From Agarivorans aestuarii (GTDB lineage Bacteria; Pseudomonadota; Gammaproteobacteria; Enterobacterales; Celerinatantimonadaceae), in the NCBI RefSeq assembly GCF_019670125.1, contig NZ_AP023033.1:3399001-3463000 (forward strand): 64,000 nucleotides of DNA, read 5' to 3'. The translations under genes and the position numbers were made by a program. A model generated the notes under the pieces. That model saw only the letters and a program-made list of their open reading frames with translations, was not told the origin of the DNA and made no database searches. Within the stretch, counting starts at the first letter, position 1, and each line of letters starts with the position of its first letter. Shown one piece after another: positions 34,657 through 45,800 of the stretch.

Positions 34657-35586
34657 TTGTTTAAGCCATCTCCGGTACAGTTGGTACATTTTCAGCATAA
34701 GAAAATCTACGTAAAGCGAGATGATTTACTGCACCCGCAGTTCTCTGGCAACAAAGCGCGTAAGTTCTACCACTTCTTAAATCACCCGCAACCGGGCGTA
34801 AGCACCCTGGTTGGCAGTGGCTCTGCACAAGCCAACTCCCTGTATTCCTTGGCTGCGTTGGCAAAGCTCAAGCAGTGGAAATGCGAGTTCTACGTTGACC
34901 ATATTCCCAGCTGGCTAAAGCAAAACCCTTGTGGCAACTATCAAGCTGCTCTAGAGCTAGGCGCGCGGATCATTGAAGTAAGTAGCTTGCATCGACAACA
35001 GCAAGCTAATTTAGACAGTTTTATGCAAACCATTGTTAAGCCAAGCTTATCGCCGCAGCAATTGTTTATCCCTGAAGGTGGCCGTTGTGAATACGCCCGA
35101 GAAGGGGTGGTTACCCTAGCGGAAGAAATTGAACAGTGGCAGCATCAAAACCACATTGGTCGTTTAAATGTAATGCTGCCAGCGGGCACCGGTACTACGG
35201 CCTTGTTTTTGAATGAATATTTTAGTCAAATGAATCCCTGCATAAGGGTATATAGCTGCGCCTGTGTTGGAGATGAAAACTACCTAAGCCTGCAATTTAC
35301 CCAACTTAATAGTAATACCTCCACCCACCCAATTATTCTGCCGCGTGAAAAGAAGTATCACTTTGGCAAGTTATATAAAGAACACTACCAAACCTGGCTA
35401 GACCTTAAGCAGCAAACCGAGCTTGAGTTTGAACTGCTCTACGACCCCATTGGTTGGCAATGTTTAATGCGCTTTCTTGAAGAACCAGCTGATGACACCC
35501 CAACTTTATATATTCACCAAGGTGGTTTATTGGGTAACCAAAGCATGCTGCCACGTTATAAACGTAAATACCCCGAATTAACTTAA
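34657..35586 (+). CDS. ACC deaminase / D-cysteine desulfhydrase family PLP enzyme
   Basis: A 309-residue fold-type II PLP enzyme. The segment VKRDDLLHPQFSGNKARKF holds the PLP-binding Lys (GNK). GSGSAQANS and LPAGTGTTALFL supply the phosphate-binding contacts, and YIHQGGLLGN closes the site. The family includes ACC deaminases and D-cysteine desulfhydrases; gammaproteobacterial members are usually of unknown substrate. The first usable codon is TTG at 34657, with no ATG or clear ribosome site upstream, so the start is uncertain. Its 3' end overlaps the convergent gene by 4 bases. Confidence 0.8.
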   Translation: MFKPSPVQLVHFQHKKIYVKRDDLLHPQFSGNKARKFYHFLNHPQPGVSTLVGSGSAQANSLYSLAALAKLKQWKCEFYVDHIPSWLKQNPCGNYQAALELGARIIEVSSLHRQQQANLDSFMQTIVKPSLSPQQLFIPEGGRCEYAREGVVTLAEEIEQWQHQNHIGRLNVMLPAGTGTTALFLNEYFSQMNPCIRVYSCACVGDENYLSLQFTQLNSNTSTHPIILPREKKYHFGKLYKEHYQTWLDLKQQTELEFELLYDPIGWQCLMRFLEEPADDTPTLYIHQGGLLGNQSMLPRYKRKYPELT

Positions 35587-36338
35587 CGCCAATCTAACCA
35601 ATAACTGTAAGGAAACCTTTCGGACAAACTCACTGTTTCTTGATAGTGAGGACTAGGGCTATTTAAGCACTCAGTGCCATGAAACTCGGGTTCGGCCCAG
35701 CCAGTATTTTCGTCCAGGTATTCGCGGCTATAACCCCAGCGGCCACAAGACAAAATGGTGTCATAGCCTTGGTCTCGTTGGCACACCACGCAGGTTTCAA
35801 ACTCCACCATGATATCTTGGCCTTCTTTACCTAAGGCGTCAGACACAAAAGGCGTATCATAAATTGCTAAGGTAGAAGCCCTAGAAGGCGGCTCATTCCA
35901 AGGTTTATCGCTGGTATCTGCAGGCGTTTGGTGCACACCACTGCCATGTTCTAGTGGAGAGGCGTCATAAAAAGGTTCTACAAAGCTAGACGGCGCATCA
36001 ATTTGCGCCCTCTGTTCATCACCTAATAAGCGGCGATTAGTGGTGCGAATTTGCAGCATTCGGTATTGATTACACTGGGCTTGGTTGGCTAAGTCTAACT
36101 CACCTAAACGATTGGCAAATAGGTGGATTTCTAGACCTACTCCAGTAGCGTTATCGCGTGGAATATAGGACGCTTGTTGGCGACTGCTGTGATACCAGGC
36201 TTCTGAAAAGACCAATACGCCCAGCGTTTGCTGCTGATAAGTAACCGGGCACACCTTGCCCACCCATAACTCTTCAGCGACTAGAGCTGAACTTAAGCTG
36301 CAATAGCTTAGTGTTATCCATAAGCAAGCTCGAGTCAT
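35583..36338 (-). CDS. Hypothetical secreted protein
   Basis: A 251-residue protein with a signal peptide (TRACLWITLSYCSLSSALVA) and a mature part rich in Trp, Tyr and acidic residues. It has several cysteines, including CVVC and CGRWGYSREYLDENTGW, suggesting disulfides in the periplasm or outside the cell. The frame opens at a TTG (36353), but the ATG at 36338 gives the natural signal peptide. No family is recognised. Confidence 0.7.
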   Translation of the reverse strand: MTRACLWITLSYCSLSSALVAEELWVGKVCPVTYQQQTLGVLVFSEAWYHSSRQQASYIPRDNATGVGLEIHLFANRLGELDLANQAQCNQYRMLQIRTTNRRLLGDEQRAQIDAPSSFVEPFYDASPLEHGSGVHQTPADTSDKPWNEPPSRASTLAIYDTPFVSDALGKEGQDIMVEFETCVVCQRDQGYDTILSCGRWGYSREYLDENTGWAEPEFHGTECLNSPSPHYQETVSLSERFPYSYWLDWR

Positions 36339-36456
36339 AAGCCATTCCCGCAACCACTTTCATGCAAATGTCATTTAAGTGTAGTCGCTATGACACAAGC
36401 TAATAGTAAAGAGCGAGCTTTAAATCATTACAAGCGCTAGCTTAGAAGGCTTAATG

Positions 36457-37224
36457 CTAGCGTTCTTGAATCGCTTTAGGCAGGTAACTCTCTACAATAT
36501 CTTGAATTTCGCCACTTTTGAGAAGCTGTTGTACGCTCAGCTCAATATCTTGCAAAATTTGCTCGGCATTGGCGGTATTGGGGGCAATAGAAATAGTGAT
36601 ATATGACTTCGTCGAAGTTAAATAAGCAGGCTGGGCAAGCTCAATATCCATCTCTTGTGCTAGATTCGAAATAAGCCCAAGGTTGCCTGCAAAGCCATCA
36701 ACTCTCCCAGCCTCTAACAACTTAAGCGCCTGTGAGTAGGTCGACGCCGACAGCATGGTCACTTGCCCCTGCTCGGCTGCATCATACAACTTTGGCCCAT
36801 AAACTTTGCTAGCCCCTCTTAACGAAGCCACCCTTTTACCCTCAAAGTTATCCCAGGTAAATGGCTTGTCCGCTAGGCTAACTACTGCCGTTTGGAAACT
36901 GGCTACGGCAATTGGCTGGTGAATCGATTGGTCGAACTTTTTATTGGGAAACAAGCAAGAAATCACCACTCCTTGTTCGTTATGCAGCAGCTCATTTACA
37001 ATTCTTGGGTAAGGAACCACCGCAACTTTGGCATCATCTAAGGCCAAACGCTGAGCAACAAGCTTAAGTATATCGGCATAATAGCCTTTCGGCTCACCGC
37101 CTTCCTCAAAGCCAGCGGGTTTAGAGTTCAAGGCATAAAAACGATAGAACTCGCCTGAATGCTTGGCGCTCAAACAGCTGCTAAAGCTAAAAATAATTAT
37201 GGCTATCAGAAACTTAAGCGCCAT
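36457..37224 (-). CDS. Periplasmic amino-acid-type substrate-binding protein (SBP_bac_3)
   Basis: A 255-residue protein with an N-terminal signal peptide (KFLIAIIIFSFSSCLSA) and the two-lobed family 3 solute-binding fold. Visible: KGYYADILKLVAQRL, then FEGKRVASLRGASKVYG and DGFAGNLG in the second lobe, with a C-terminal IVESYLP. No ABC permease or ATPase genes are adjacent, so it may act as an orphan receptor or sensor domain protein. The ligand is unknown. Confidence 0.82.
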   Translation of the reverse strand: MALKFLIAIIIFSFSSCLSAKHSGEFYRFYALNSKPAGFEEGGEPKGYYADILKLVAQRLALDDAKVAVVPYPRIVNELLHNEQGVVISCLFPNKKFDQSIHQPIAVASFQTAVVSLADKPFTWDNFEGKRVASLRGASKVYGPKLYDAAEQGQVTMLSASTYSQALKLLEAGRVDGFAGNLGLISNLAQEMDIELAQPAYLTSTKSYITISIAPNTANAEQILQDIELSVQQLLKSGEIQDIVESYLPKAIQER

Positions 37225-37379
37225 AGGCTAATCATGTCCGTCAACATTTAGGATAAGTAAGTAAAGCGACAGCTAGGCTTATATGTCAAGTAAGCCTAGG
37301 GGAGATATTTTTGACAAATGACTTAGTTTTCTTAAAAGAACAATGGCAAGCTGATGAAATGTAGCACTAGGACTCACTA

Positions 37380-38414
37380 ATGACTCAAATTACCCAACGT
37401 AAATTACAACAAGCCGTTGAAGCCAATATCATCAACCAGCAGCAAGCTGAAAACTTGCTCAGCTTTTTAGAGCTGCAATCAAACACCACGGCTAATTTCA
37501 GCTTTAGTCATTTGTTGTATTACTTTGGCGGATTAATCGCTATAGGTGCCATGACCTTGTTTATGAACTTAGCTTGGGAAGGTTTTGGAGGCTGGGGCAT
37601 CGTTAGCATTAGCCTGTTGTATTCGGTGTTGGCACTACTTCTTTGCCAACGCTTTAAACAACAAGGTCATATAATTCCAGCGGGTTTATGCGCCACTTTT
37701 GTTATTTGCCTTACCCCTTTGGCAACATATGGCTTGCAGCAAGCCATGGGTTGGTGGCCCAGCTCTAGTCAATATCATGATTACCACCGCTATATACAAT
37801 GGCACTGGCTATATATGGAAGCTGCTACCTTGATCGTTGGCCTAGTGCTTTGCTGGCGTTATCGTTACCCCTTTATGTTAATGCCGCTAGCCATCACCCT
37901 TTGGTATATGAGCATGGACATCGCTGCCATGTTGGCAGGTGAACGGCCCGACTTTCACTTGCGAAGTCTGGTCTCTTTGTATTTTGGTTTAGCGATGATC
38001 TTGCTGGCCTTTTGGGTGGATATACGCAGTCGCCACAGCGCCGATTTTGCATTTTGGCTTTATATCTTTGGCGTACTCACCTTTTGGTGTGGTTTAAGCT
38101 TTCAAGAATCCAATAGTGAGTGGGCAAAATTTGGCTACTTTCTCTCTAACTTAGCCTTGATGCTTACAGGGGTTATTCTTGCCCGCCGAGTATTTGTCGT
38201 TTTTGCGGCCATGGGCTGCTTTTATTACTTTTACCACCTTGCTGATCAAGTATTTAAAGACAGTTGGCTGTTTCCAATATCGCTAACATTGATTGGTTTA
38301 GCGATGGTGTATCTAGGTATTCTCTGGCAGAAACATCAAAAAACAATAAGCCTGCGTTTGCGCGGATATTTACCCTTAGCCTTACAAGAGTTACTCGCCA
38401 ACAAAATGCATTAG
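37380..38414 (+). CDS. DUF2157-like polytopic membrane protein
   Basis: A 344-residue protein. A short cytosolic N-terminus with a helix-rich segment (TQITQRKLQQAVEANIINQQ) is followed by about nine or ten transmembrane helices (residues 42-325) rich in Trp and Tyr. The soluble N-terminal segment followed by helices is the DUF2157 layout. Function unknown. A 215-base gap separates it from the upstream divergent binding-protein gene. Confidence 0.7.
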   Translation: MTQITQRKLQQAVEANIINQQQAENLLSFLELQSNTTANFSFSHLLYYFGGLIAIGAMTLFMNLAWEGFGGWGIVSISLLYSVLALLLCQRFKQQGHIIPAGLCATFVICLTPLATYGLQQAMGWWPSSSQYHDYHRYIQWHWLYMEAATLIVGLVLCWRYRYPFMLMPLAITLWYMSMDIAAMLAGERPDFHLRSLVSLYFGLAMILLAFWVDIRSRHSADFAFWLYIFGVLTFWCGLSFQESNSEWAKFGYFLSNLALMLTGVILARRVFVVFAAMGCFYYFYHLADQVFKDSWLFPISLTLIGLAMVYLGILWQKHQKTISLRLRGYLPLALQELLANKMH

Positions 38415-38647
38415 CGCTTAAGGGGGATTGCTTGGCTAAACATCCCTCCTGCACTTTAGTCCTTATGTATGACCAACCAGCCAGTAAACCATGAAAAAAT
38501 CTAAACCCACGCTCAAATATGTAAAAAAATTTAACATCCATACAAATTTAATTTTGTTTGCCTACAATTTAAACTTATAACTTAGGCTATATCGCTTTGT
38601 TTTATATAAGCTAATTATCAGTAATATGTTTGATACGGACGGTAACC

Positions 38648-40279
38648 ATGAATGTTAAGAGTTTGAGATTTAAGTATTCGGTAGTTTTTGCCGTGAATGC
38701 TTTGTTATTAATTTTGGTATCGCTGATTGGTTTTAATGTTGGCAAAAGTACTTACAACAGTTTAGTCACCGTAGAGGAAAAGATTCTACCCGCCCTTGCA
38801 GCCGTGCTAAACGCTGATAGGGACCTATACCAAGCAAGAGTAGCCGAGCTAGAAGCCCTAAAAGCACCGAGTTCAGCAATCGCTGGTCTCATAGATAATT
38901 ACCAAGAAAATGCTGAACAAGCCCAACAACGCATGCAAAAGTTTAAAGACTTACTAAGCGACTACCCTGCAGCCACTCAGGGCTTACTAAGTTTCGAGCA
39001 AAAATTTAATCAATGGAAGAAACCCAGCAGCGAAGTATTTACCTTACTTAAAGACGGCAAGCAAAAGCAGGCCATTGCCTTAAGTGCCGGCCAAAGTGTG
39101 CAAAATTTTGAAAGCCTACGCGAGCTTTACGACATCGCTACCGAAGCCGCCGAAAAACTGGCCGATGATATTGAGCAGCAATCCTCTGCCGATGTAACCA
39201 GTCAACTCAGCATGCTAGGTGTTGTGGCAAGCATTGCCGTAGTGCTGTCTATTTTGTTGGCTTACTTTGGACCTAAAATTCTAGTTGATTCAATTACTCG
39301 CATTACCGTCCGAATTAATGACATTTCTCAAGGCGATGGCGACTTAACTCAACGCCTAGAAGTGCAACGTAATGATGAAATAGGCGAGCTAGCCACCAGC
39401 TTTAACCAATTTGTAGATTTGCTAGAAGGCCTAATTGGCAATGTAAACAAATTCTCGGTGGAGCTTAACCAGTCTATCGCTGGCATTGCTCAAAAATCTG
39501 AGCAAACAACCGAAGTCAGTAAAGAGCAAAATCAGTCGGTAGAAATGATAGCCACAGCGGTAACACAAATGGCGGCAGCCATTAGAGAAGTGGCCAATAA
39601 TGCCAACCACGCCGCCGAAGAAATCAATACAGTGAATAGCCAAACCGAGCAAGGGCAAAACGTTACTAAAGAATCGGTGGAACACATTAGTTTACTCTCA
39701 AACACCGTTCAAGAAGCCGCCAATGTAGTTGAAAACCTATCGCAAGACTCCGACCGCATCGCCTCAGTATTAGATGTTATTCGCGGGATTGCCGAGCAAA
39801 CCAACTTACTCGCTTTAAACGCCGCCATTGAAGCAGCGCGCGCTGGCGAGCAAGGCCGCGGATTTGCCGTGGTAGCCGACGAAGTAAGAAGCCTCGCCAG
39901 TAAAACTCAACAATCTACCGAAGACATTCAGAAAATGATTGAAGCGCTACAAAGCGGCGTAACCCAAGCAGTAGATGCTATTAATAAAGGCTCCACAGTT
40001 GCCGAAGGCACCGTTGATTTAGCAGGGCAAACCTTAGAAGCGCTTAATCAGATCTTAGAGTCTACTTCTAAAGTGAGCGAGGTTTCGGTCTCAACCGCCA
40101 CCTCAACCGAAGAGCAAAGTCATGTAACCGAAGATATCGACCGCAACCTAACGGAGCTAGCCGATAAAACCCGCATTAACTTGGAAAACTCCAGCGACTC
40201 TTTAGCTGCTGCGCAATTAGCAATAGAGAAAGCGGAACAACTAAACCAGCAACTTAGCCGCTTTAAAGTATCGGTTTAG
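38648..40279 (+). CDS. Methyl-accepting chemotaxis protein
   Basis: A 543-residue chemoreceptor. TM1 lies at about 9-31, a helical periplasmic sensor at about 32-185, TM2 at about 186-210, HAMP at about 212-265, and a long cytoplasmic coiled coil with the conserved hairpin tip [20 protein letters not shown]. There is no CheR-binding pentapeptide at the end (QLSRFKVSV). The frame opens at a TTG (38630); the ATG at 38648 is chosen for its GGACGG spacing and the usual [10 protein letters not shown] start. The ligand is unknown. Confidence 0.92.
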   Translation: MNVKSLRFKYSVVFAVNALLLILVSLIGFNVGKSTYNSLVTVEEKILPALAAVLNADRDLYQARVAELEALKAPSSAIAGLIDNYQENAEQAQQRMQKFKDLLSDYPAATQGLLSFEQKFNQWKKPSSEVFTLLKDGKQKQAIALSAGQSVQNFESLRELYDIATEAAEKLADDIEQQSSADVTSQLSMLGVVASIAVVLSILLAYFGPKILVDSITRITVRINDISQGDGDLTQRLEVQRNDEIGELATSFNQFVDLLEGLIGNVNKFSVELNQSIAGIAQKSEQTTEVSKEQNQSVEMIATAVTQMAAAIREVANNANHAAEEINTVNSQTEQGQNVTKESVEHISLLSNTVQEAANVVENLSQDSDRIASVLDVIRGIAEQTNLLALNAAIEAARAGEQGRGFAVVADEVRSLASKTQQSTEDIQKMIEALQSGVTQAVDAINKGSTVAEGTVDLAGQTLEALNQILESTSKVSEVSVSTATSTEEQSHVTEDIDRNLTELADKTRINLENSSDSLAAAQLAIEKAEQLNQQLSRFKVSV

Positions 40280-40309
40280 TTAAATAAGTAACCGGAGTGA
40301 TCTATCAAG

Positions 40310-40337
40310 GAGTAAGCAGCAATGCTTGCTCTTTTTT
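40310..40337 (+). terminator. Terminator after the chemoreceptor gene
   Basis: A 9-bp stem GAGTAAGCA / TGCTTGCTC with one G-T pair, loop GCAA, and six T. Confidence 0.82.
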
Positions 40338-40432
40338 ATTGCTATCTAACCTAAACTTGGGATAAGTAAGTGACCATAACTCTGCAGGCCAGTACTTAAT
40401 CTAGCTTCATGTTTCTGGTGAGATAGTTTGGC

Positions 40433-41380
40433 TTATTTATATAGCTGTTGGTAGTTGGGTAGGTGCTCAAGCCAAAATGGTGGAGTACCAATATATTGCT
40501 GCACAGCACCAATAAACTCTTTCACTAACACCGTTTGCTTGCGATGTGGATACACCGCATAAATGCCTGTATCCATGGTAGAAATTTGGTAGTTGGTAAG
40601 CAGTGGCACTAAACCCAAAGTTTCGGTTGAAGCCTCAAGATTAAACAAGTCAATCATGCTGTAGCCTAAACCATCACACACCGCACCCATTAAGGCTCGT
40701 ACATCGCTTACCTTATAATTGCCACGCATTCGATAGCTTTGATTGGGTTCACTATGTGGAGTTGCACCTAGTTTGATATGATCGAGCACCCGCTCACCAT
40801 TGCTATACACAACTGCGGGTAACGCCAATAATTGTTCTGGCGTTTCGGGCATACCGTGCTGCTCAACAAAGCTTTTAGAGGCAACCAAAGCAAAGTGAGT
40901 ATTTGCTAACTTTTTTGCAATCAAGTTAGAGGCGCTCAGCTTTCCAATACGAAATGCCAAATCAAAGTGGTCGGCAATAATGTCTGAGCGGCGATCTTCC
41001 AATACCATGCTAATTTTTACCTGTGGGTATTGCTTCATAAACTGCGATACCACGGGTTGTAAGTATTGCTGGCCAAAAAATATTGGCGCGACAATTCTTA
41101 AGGTGCCCTTAGGCTCCAGTTGGTAAGAGTCAGCAATAATCTGAATGTCGCCCAAGGTATCTAACAACAGCAAGGCTTTATCGAAAATCTCTTCACCAGC
41201 TGGAGTTAAGGAAAAGGAACGGGTAGAACGATTAAGTAGCTGCACACCAAGTTCAGTTTCTAACTTTTTTATCTGCTTAGAGAGCAAAGAATTATCCATA
41301 TTGTGCAAGGCAGCAGCTTTAACAAATGAACCTTGCTGCACAACATCAACAAACAAAGACAATTGCTTGGTATTCGACAT
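40433..41380 (-). CDS. LysR-family transcriptional regulator
   Basis: A 315-residue LTTR. The N-terminal winged helix (KQLSLFVDVVQQGSFVKAAA, then LSKQIKKLETELGVQLLNRSTRSFSLT) is followed by an effector-binding domain from about residue 90 (GTLRIVAPIFFGQQYLQPVV). GGAGAGGG precedes the ATG. It faces the divergent RND efflux operon at 41735, whose expression it probably controls; the inducer is unknown. The intergenic 41381-41734 carries a tandem 14-bp repeat and no believable ORF. Confidence 0.9.
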   Translation of the reverse strand: MSNTKQLSLFVDVVQQGSFVKAAALHNMDNSLLSKQIKKLETELGVQLLNRSTRSFSLTPAGEEIFDKALLLLDTLGDIQIIADSYQLEPKGTLRIVAPIFFGQQYLQPVVSQFMKQYPQVKISMVLEDRRSDIIADHFDLAFRIGKLSASNLIAKKLANTHFALVASKSFVEQHGMPETPEQLLALPAVVYSNGERVLDHIKLGATPHSEPNQSYRMRGNYKVSDVRALMGAVCDGLGYSMIDLFNLEASTETLGLVPLLTNYQISTMDTGIYAVYPHRKQTVLVKEFIGAVQQYIGTPPFWLEHLPNYQQLYK

Positions 41381-41423
41381 TCCCTCTCCTTAACACAAAG
41401 TTTTGACTAGACCGCACATCCAC

Positions 41424-41451
41424 TTACAAGCACTTACTTACAAGCACTTAC
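41424..41451. repeat. Tandem 14-bp direct repeat in the LysR-RND intergenic region
   Basis: Two exact consecutive copies of TTACAAGCACTTAC. It may be a slippage product or hold regulator half-sites. Confidence 0.6.
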
Positions 41452-41734
41452 TTAAACAAACAGGCGCTTGCCAACATACCCTATTTGGCCTATTTACCCT
41501 AGAGCAACAACTCAGCTAGGCCGCACAATGGCGCAAACACACACCGCTGTACTTGCACAGAAACAACCTTTGAACAATTCCATCCAGATGCCTTTGTCAG
41601 TGTATGTCATTTCCAAAAATACAAAATCGCCAGTAAGTCGCGACAGTACTTACCGCGAGCAATTTTATAATTTGTGCATTGTAAATCATTAAGCGATTAA
41701 GCCCCATTTCAACAATAGATGCCAAGGAGCTTTT

Positions 41735-42859
41735 GTGAAAAAACTGGCGATTAAACCCATCTTAATGGCGATAGGCTTATTAGTACTCTCGTTAGCCACC
41801 ATTGTAATTTTGGAACCGAAAGCAATAGAAGATGCTCCCGCGAAGGTTGGTTATCTACCTCTTAGCGCGGTAGAGGTAAGCCCCACTAATTATCAGCCCA
41901 AATTGTTATTAAGCGGCATTACCAAGGCCCGTTGGTTTAACCAAGTTAAAGCCCAAAGCAGTGGCCAGATTATTAACTTTGATGAGCAGTTAACCCCCGG
42001 CAGTTTAGTCTCTAAACAACAACTGTTGCTTAAAGTCGACCCCATTCATTTGCAAGCCGAGCTTAGCGCGGCCTTAAGCCAAATAAAGCTAGCCGAACTT
42101 AACTACCAGCGAGAAAAGCACGAACAAACCGTTGCGCTTAGTATGTTATCTAATACAGCCAGTTCGGCCTTTGCTCGACGCGAACCTCAATTGGCGGCAG
42201 CCAAAGCCGAGCTAGCCCAAGCCAAAAGCAGCTACCAAAGTATTCTGCAACGCCTGCACGATAGCCAAGTAGACGCGCCGTTTAACGCCATCATCATTAA
42301 TAGCTACGTTAGCCCCAAGCAGCAATTAGATGTGGGCGATCCACTGTTTGATATAGCTTCAAGCGAAAGCATCGACATTACCTTGCCAGTGTCTGAGCTG
42401 CACTGGTCGCGGATTCAAGCCAGTTTAGCCGAGCCGCAAATTACCATTATCGACCGCCAAAATAAAACTTGGCCCGCCAGCGTGCGTTATATTGCGCCAC
42501 AAGTAGACGCCACCACTCGCCAACGGCAAGTGGTGTTAAGTGTGGCTAAGCCCTATCAAAGCAAACCTCGGCTATTGCCCGAGCAACAAGTAAACATTCA
42601 GGTCAGTTTAAGTGTGCAATCTGCGGTGGCCAAACTGCCAATGAGCGCATTAACCAAAGATGGCGAAGTATGGACCATCGACAGCAAGCAACAATTACAG
42701 CTTGAACAAGTAACAATTCTGGATGAAAACGAAAGCACAGTATGGCTAAAGTTTGTCAATCAGCCGGAGCAAACTCGCAGCGTAGTAGTTTATCCCCTGC
42801 CCTCATTACTACCGGGATTACGCGTTAAGCCAAGCTTTGTGCAGGAGAGCCAAATATGA
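41735..42859 (+). CDS. RND efflux membrane-fusion (periplasmic adaptor) protein
   Basis: A 374-residue adaptor. It has an N-terminal membrane anchor (residues about 9-26), a biotinyl-lipoyl half (SSGQIINFDEQLTPGSLVSK), a helical hairpin (about 105-165), the second lipoyl half VDAPFNAIIINSYVSPKQQL and beta-barrel and membrane-proximal domains. It links the inner-membrane pump to an outer-membrane channel, which is not encoded here. The stop overlaps the next start (ATGA), so it is coupled to the pump gene. Confidence 0.92.
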   Translation: MKKLAIKPILMAIGLLVLSLATIVILEPKAIEDAPAKVGYLPLSAVEVSPTNYQPKLLLSGITKARWFNQVKAQSSGQIINFDEQLTPGSLVSKQQLLLKVDPIHLQAELSAALSQIKLAELNYQREKHEQTVALSMLSNTASSAFARREPQLAAAKAELAQAKSSYQSILQRLHDSQVDAPFNAIIINSYVSPKQQLDVGDPLFDIASSESIDITLPVSELHWSRIQASLAEPQITIIDRQNKTWPASVRYIAPQVDATTRQRQVVLSVAKPYQSKPRLLPEQQVNIQVSLSVQSAVAKLPMSALTKDGEVWTIDSKQQLQLEQVTILDENESTVWLKFVNQPEQTRSVVVYPLPSLLPGLRVKPSFVQESQI

Positions 42860-45800
42860 GACAGCTAAGCCATTGGTTTTTGCATAATAACGTCGCGGCA
42901 AACCTCCTTATGCTGGCAATTATTGTGGCGGGGATGCTCTCGCTTAGCCATTTAAGGGTTGAATCCTTTCCTCAAATTGCGCCGTCGAGTTTGGTTATTA
43001 GCGTTGCCTATCCCGGTGGAACCGCCGAACAAATTGACCAAAGCGTTACCCAGCGTATCGAGCAAGCCATTGGTGATTTAACTGGCATTAAACAAATAGT
43101 GAGCGAATCTTCAGCGGGCTTTTCTCAAGTGAGAGTGCGTAAAACCTCTGGTACCGATTTAAACCGTTTAATAGAAGATGTTCGCAATCGGGTAAATGCC
43201 ATTGCTAACTTTCCGGTACAGGCAGAAAGCCCGCAAATAAGCCGTGATGAATACACCAACCTTGCAGCATTTGTGATTATCTCCGCCCCTCGGCCCGACC
43301 AACAATTGCAGCCGATTGCTCGCCAAGTAGAGCTAGCCCTGAAGAAGCACCCCAAAATAGCCAAAGTTAGCAATTGGGGGGCGCGTATGCCCCTAATTGT
43401 TATTGAGCCAAAATTAGAGCAGCTTAAAAACTACCGGCTGAGCTTAGAAGAACTGTCGACACGCATTGAACAAATGTCGATAGAAACCCGCAGCGGTGAA
43501 CTAAAAAGCGCCCGCGGCCGCATGGTGTTGCGCGGCGATGGCTACGCCGACAATCTGCAAGAACTCAAGCAGCTAGGCATTTTATCTAGCCCAACCGGCA
43601 GCGTAACCTTGGGTGATTTAGCCCATGTTTATCGCGATTACGAAGCCAGCGGTTCAATTGTACGTAATAACGGCGAGTCTGCCATTGCTTTGCTCATTAG
43701 CACCAGCCAACAAGACAACTTACTCGAAGTAAGCCAAGCGGTTAAACAAGTACTTGGCCAACAAGCAGAGCATTTACCAAATGATGTAAGCCTATCCACC
43801 ATGGCCGACATGGCGCCCTATATCGAGGACCAACTCAGCCGATTAGCCGACAACGCCTGGCAAGGTTTGCTGATTGTGTTAATTCTGCTGGGCATATTCT
43901 TAGAGCTAAAAGTGGCAATTTGGGTAGCGATGGGTATTCCGGTCGCTATCGCGGGTACCTTTGCCGCCATGGGTTTTATGAACTACAGCATTAACGACAT
44001 CACCCTATTTGGCATTATTTTGGTATTAGGAATTTTAGTCGACGACGCCGTAGTGGTGGGCGAAAGCATTCACGAACAACGCAGTAAAAGTAAGCAAGCA
44101 CTAAAGGCTACATGGCGCGGCTTAGAGTCGGTCTCTGTTGCTACGGTATTTGGCGCACTAACCACCATTGCTGCGTTTTCACCCATGTTATGGATAGATA
44201 ACGAGCTAGCCAAATTACTCGCTAGTTTTTCAGCGGTAGTTATTTTTGCCCTGATCTTTTCCCTAATCGAAAGTAAATTGATTTTGCCGGCCCATTTAGC
44301 GGCAATTCGCTACCCCTCAACAGCCAATAAGCAATCGGCATCGTGGTTTCGCCGAGTACAACAGCTGGCTCAAGCTGGGCTCAATCGCTTTAGCCAAAAA
44401 ATCTATAGCCCCATATTGAGCAAAGCCATCGATAACAAAACCGCTACCCTTATTAGCTTTTTTGCCTTAGTGCTTTTAGCTTACGGCTTTTGGTCTACAG
44501 GGCTTATTCGTAGTGCTATTTTCCCAGAAATTCCCGGTCGTTATATCAGTGCCAACGTAAGTTTGGAAGACGGCGCTCCACTGCCCCTACAACAAAAAAC
44601 CTTGTTTAAATTAGAACAAAGCGCACTGCAACTAAACCAGCAAGTTCAAGAGAAATATCAGTTACAGCAACACCCCATTAGCAACCTACTCATTTGGTCA
44701 GACGGTTACGGCTCGATAGAAGCCACCTTAGAAATTAGTAATGAAGCGCTTAGCAACTTGCCAAACAACTTATTACTTAATCAGTGGCGCGAACTTAACG
44801 GCAGTATAGAAGGGGCTTACTCCAGTGAGTTTACCGCCGACGATGAACCAGCGGGCGGCACTAGCCTTGCCATTAGCGCAGAAGATCGCCAACTTGCAGT
44901 ATTAGCCGCTACCGCACTAAGCGAACAAGTTAGTCGCCTAGCGGGCGCGCAAGATGTGCGCCACGATGCACGTGGCGGTAGCCAACAATTGCGCATAGAG
45001 CTAAACGACTTTGGCCGCCAACTAGGCTTAACTCAACGACAACTAGCACTATTTGCCGGCGGCGCCTTTGGCGAGCGTGAAATCCACCGTTTGTTGCAAC
45101 AAGGCCAAGAAACCAAAGTTATCGTGCGTTATAACCACAGCCAAAAAACCACTACCCAACAGCTTCTCGCCACGCCGATATTTTTAGAAAACGGCGAATC
45201 ATTAATGCTGGGCGACGTGGCTAAGCTGCGTTTTGAGCAACACGCAGAAGTGCTCTATCGCCGCAATCAAGAGCAAGTAGTTAATTTGTACTGGCGCCAA
45301 GACCGCGGCGTTCAATCACCCGAAGAGGTGCTAGCCAAGCTACACCCCATTTTTAAAGACATTGAACAACGCTACCCAGGAGTAAGCATAAACCCCGATG
45401 GCGAGTTTGAAGAGCTAGGCGAGGTACAAGCAGGATTTAAATCGGCCATGATCATGACCCTGCTGTTGATCTACATTTTGTTGGCAGTGCCTTTAAAATC
45501 TTATTGGCAGCCGCTCATCATTATGGCGGTTATCCCTTTTGGTTTTGCTGGCGCCATATTTGGCCACGGCATTATGGACTTGCCCTTAAGCATTTTGTCG
45601 ATGTTTGGCATGATGGCCATGACCGGTATCGTAATTAACGATTCACTGGTGCTCATTACCCGCTTCAACCAATATTACCGCGCTGGCATGCCTTTAAAAC
45701 AAGCTTTAATTAAAGCCGGCACTAGTCGCTTACGGGCAATATTTTTAACCACCATCACCACCGTGTGTGGCCTGCTCCCTTTATTGTTAGAAAGCGCCGA

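Noticed and set aside
41468-41692. A 74-codon plus-strand ORF in the LysR-RND intergenic region
   Set aside because: No ribosome site and no hydrophobic or domain pattern, and it crosses a region expected to hold the divergent promoters.
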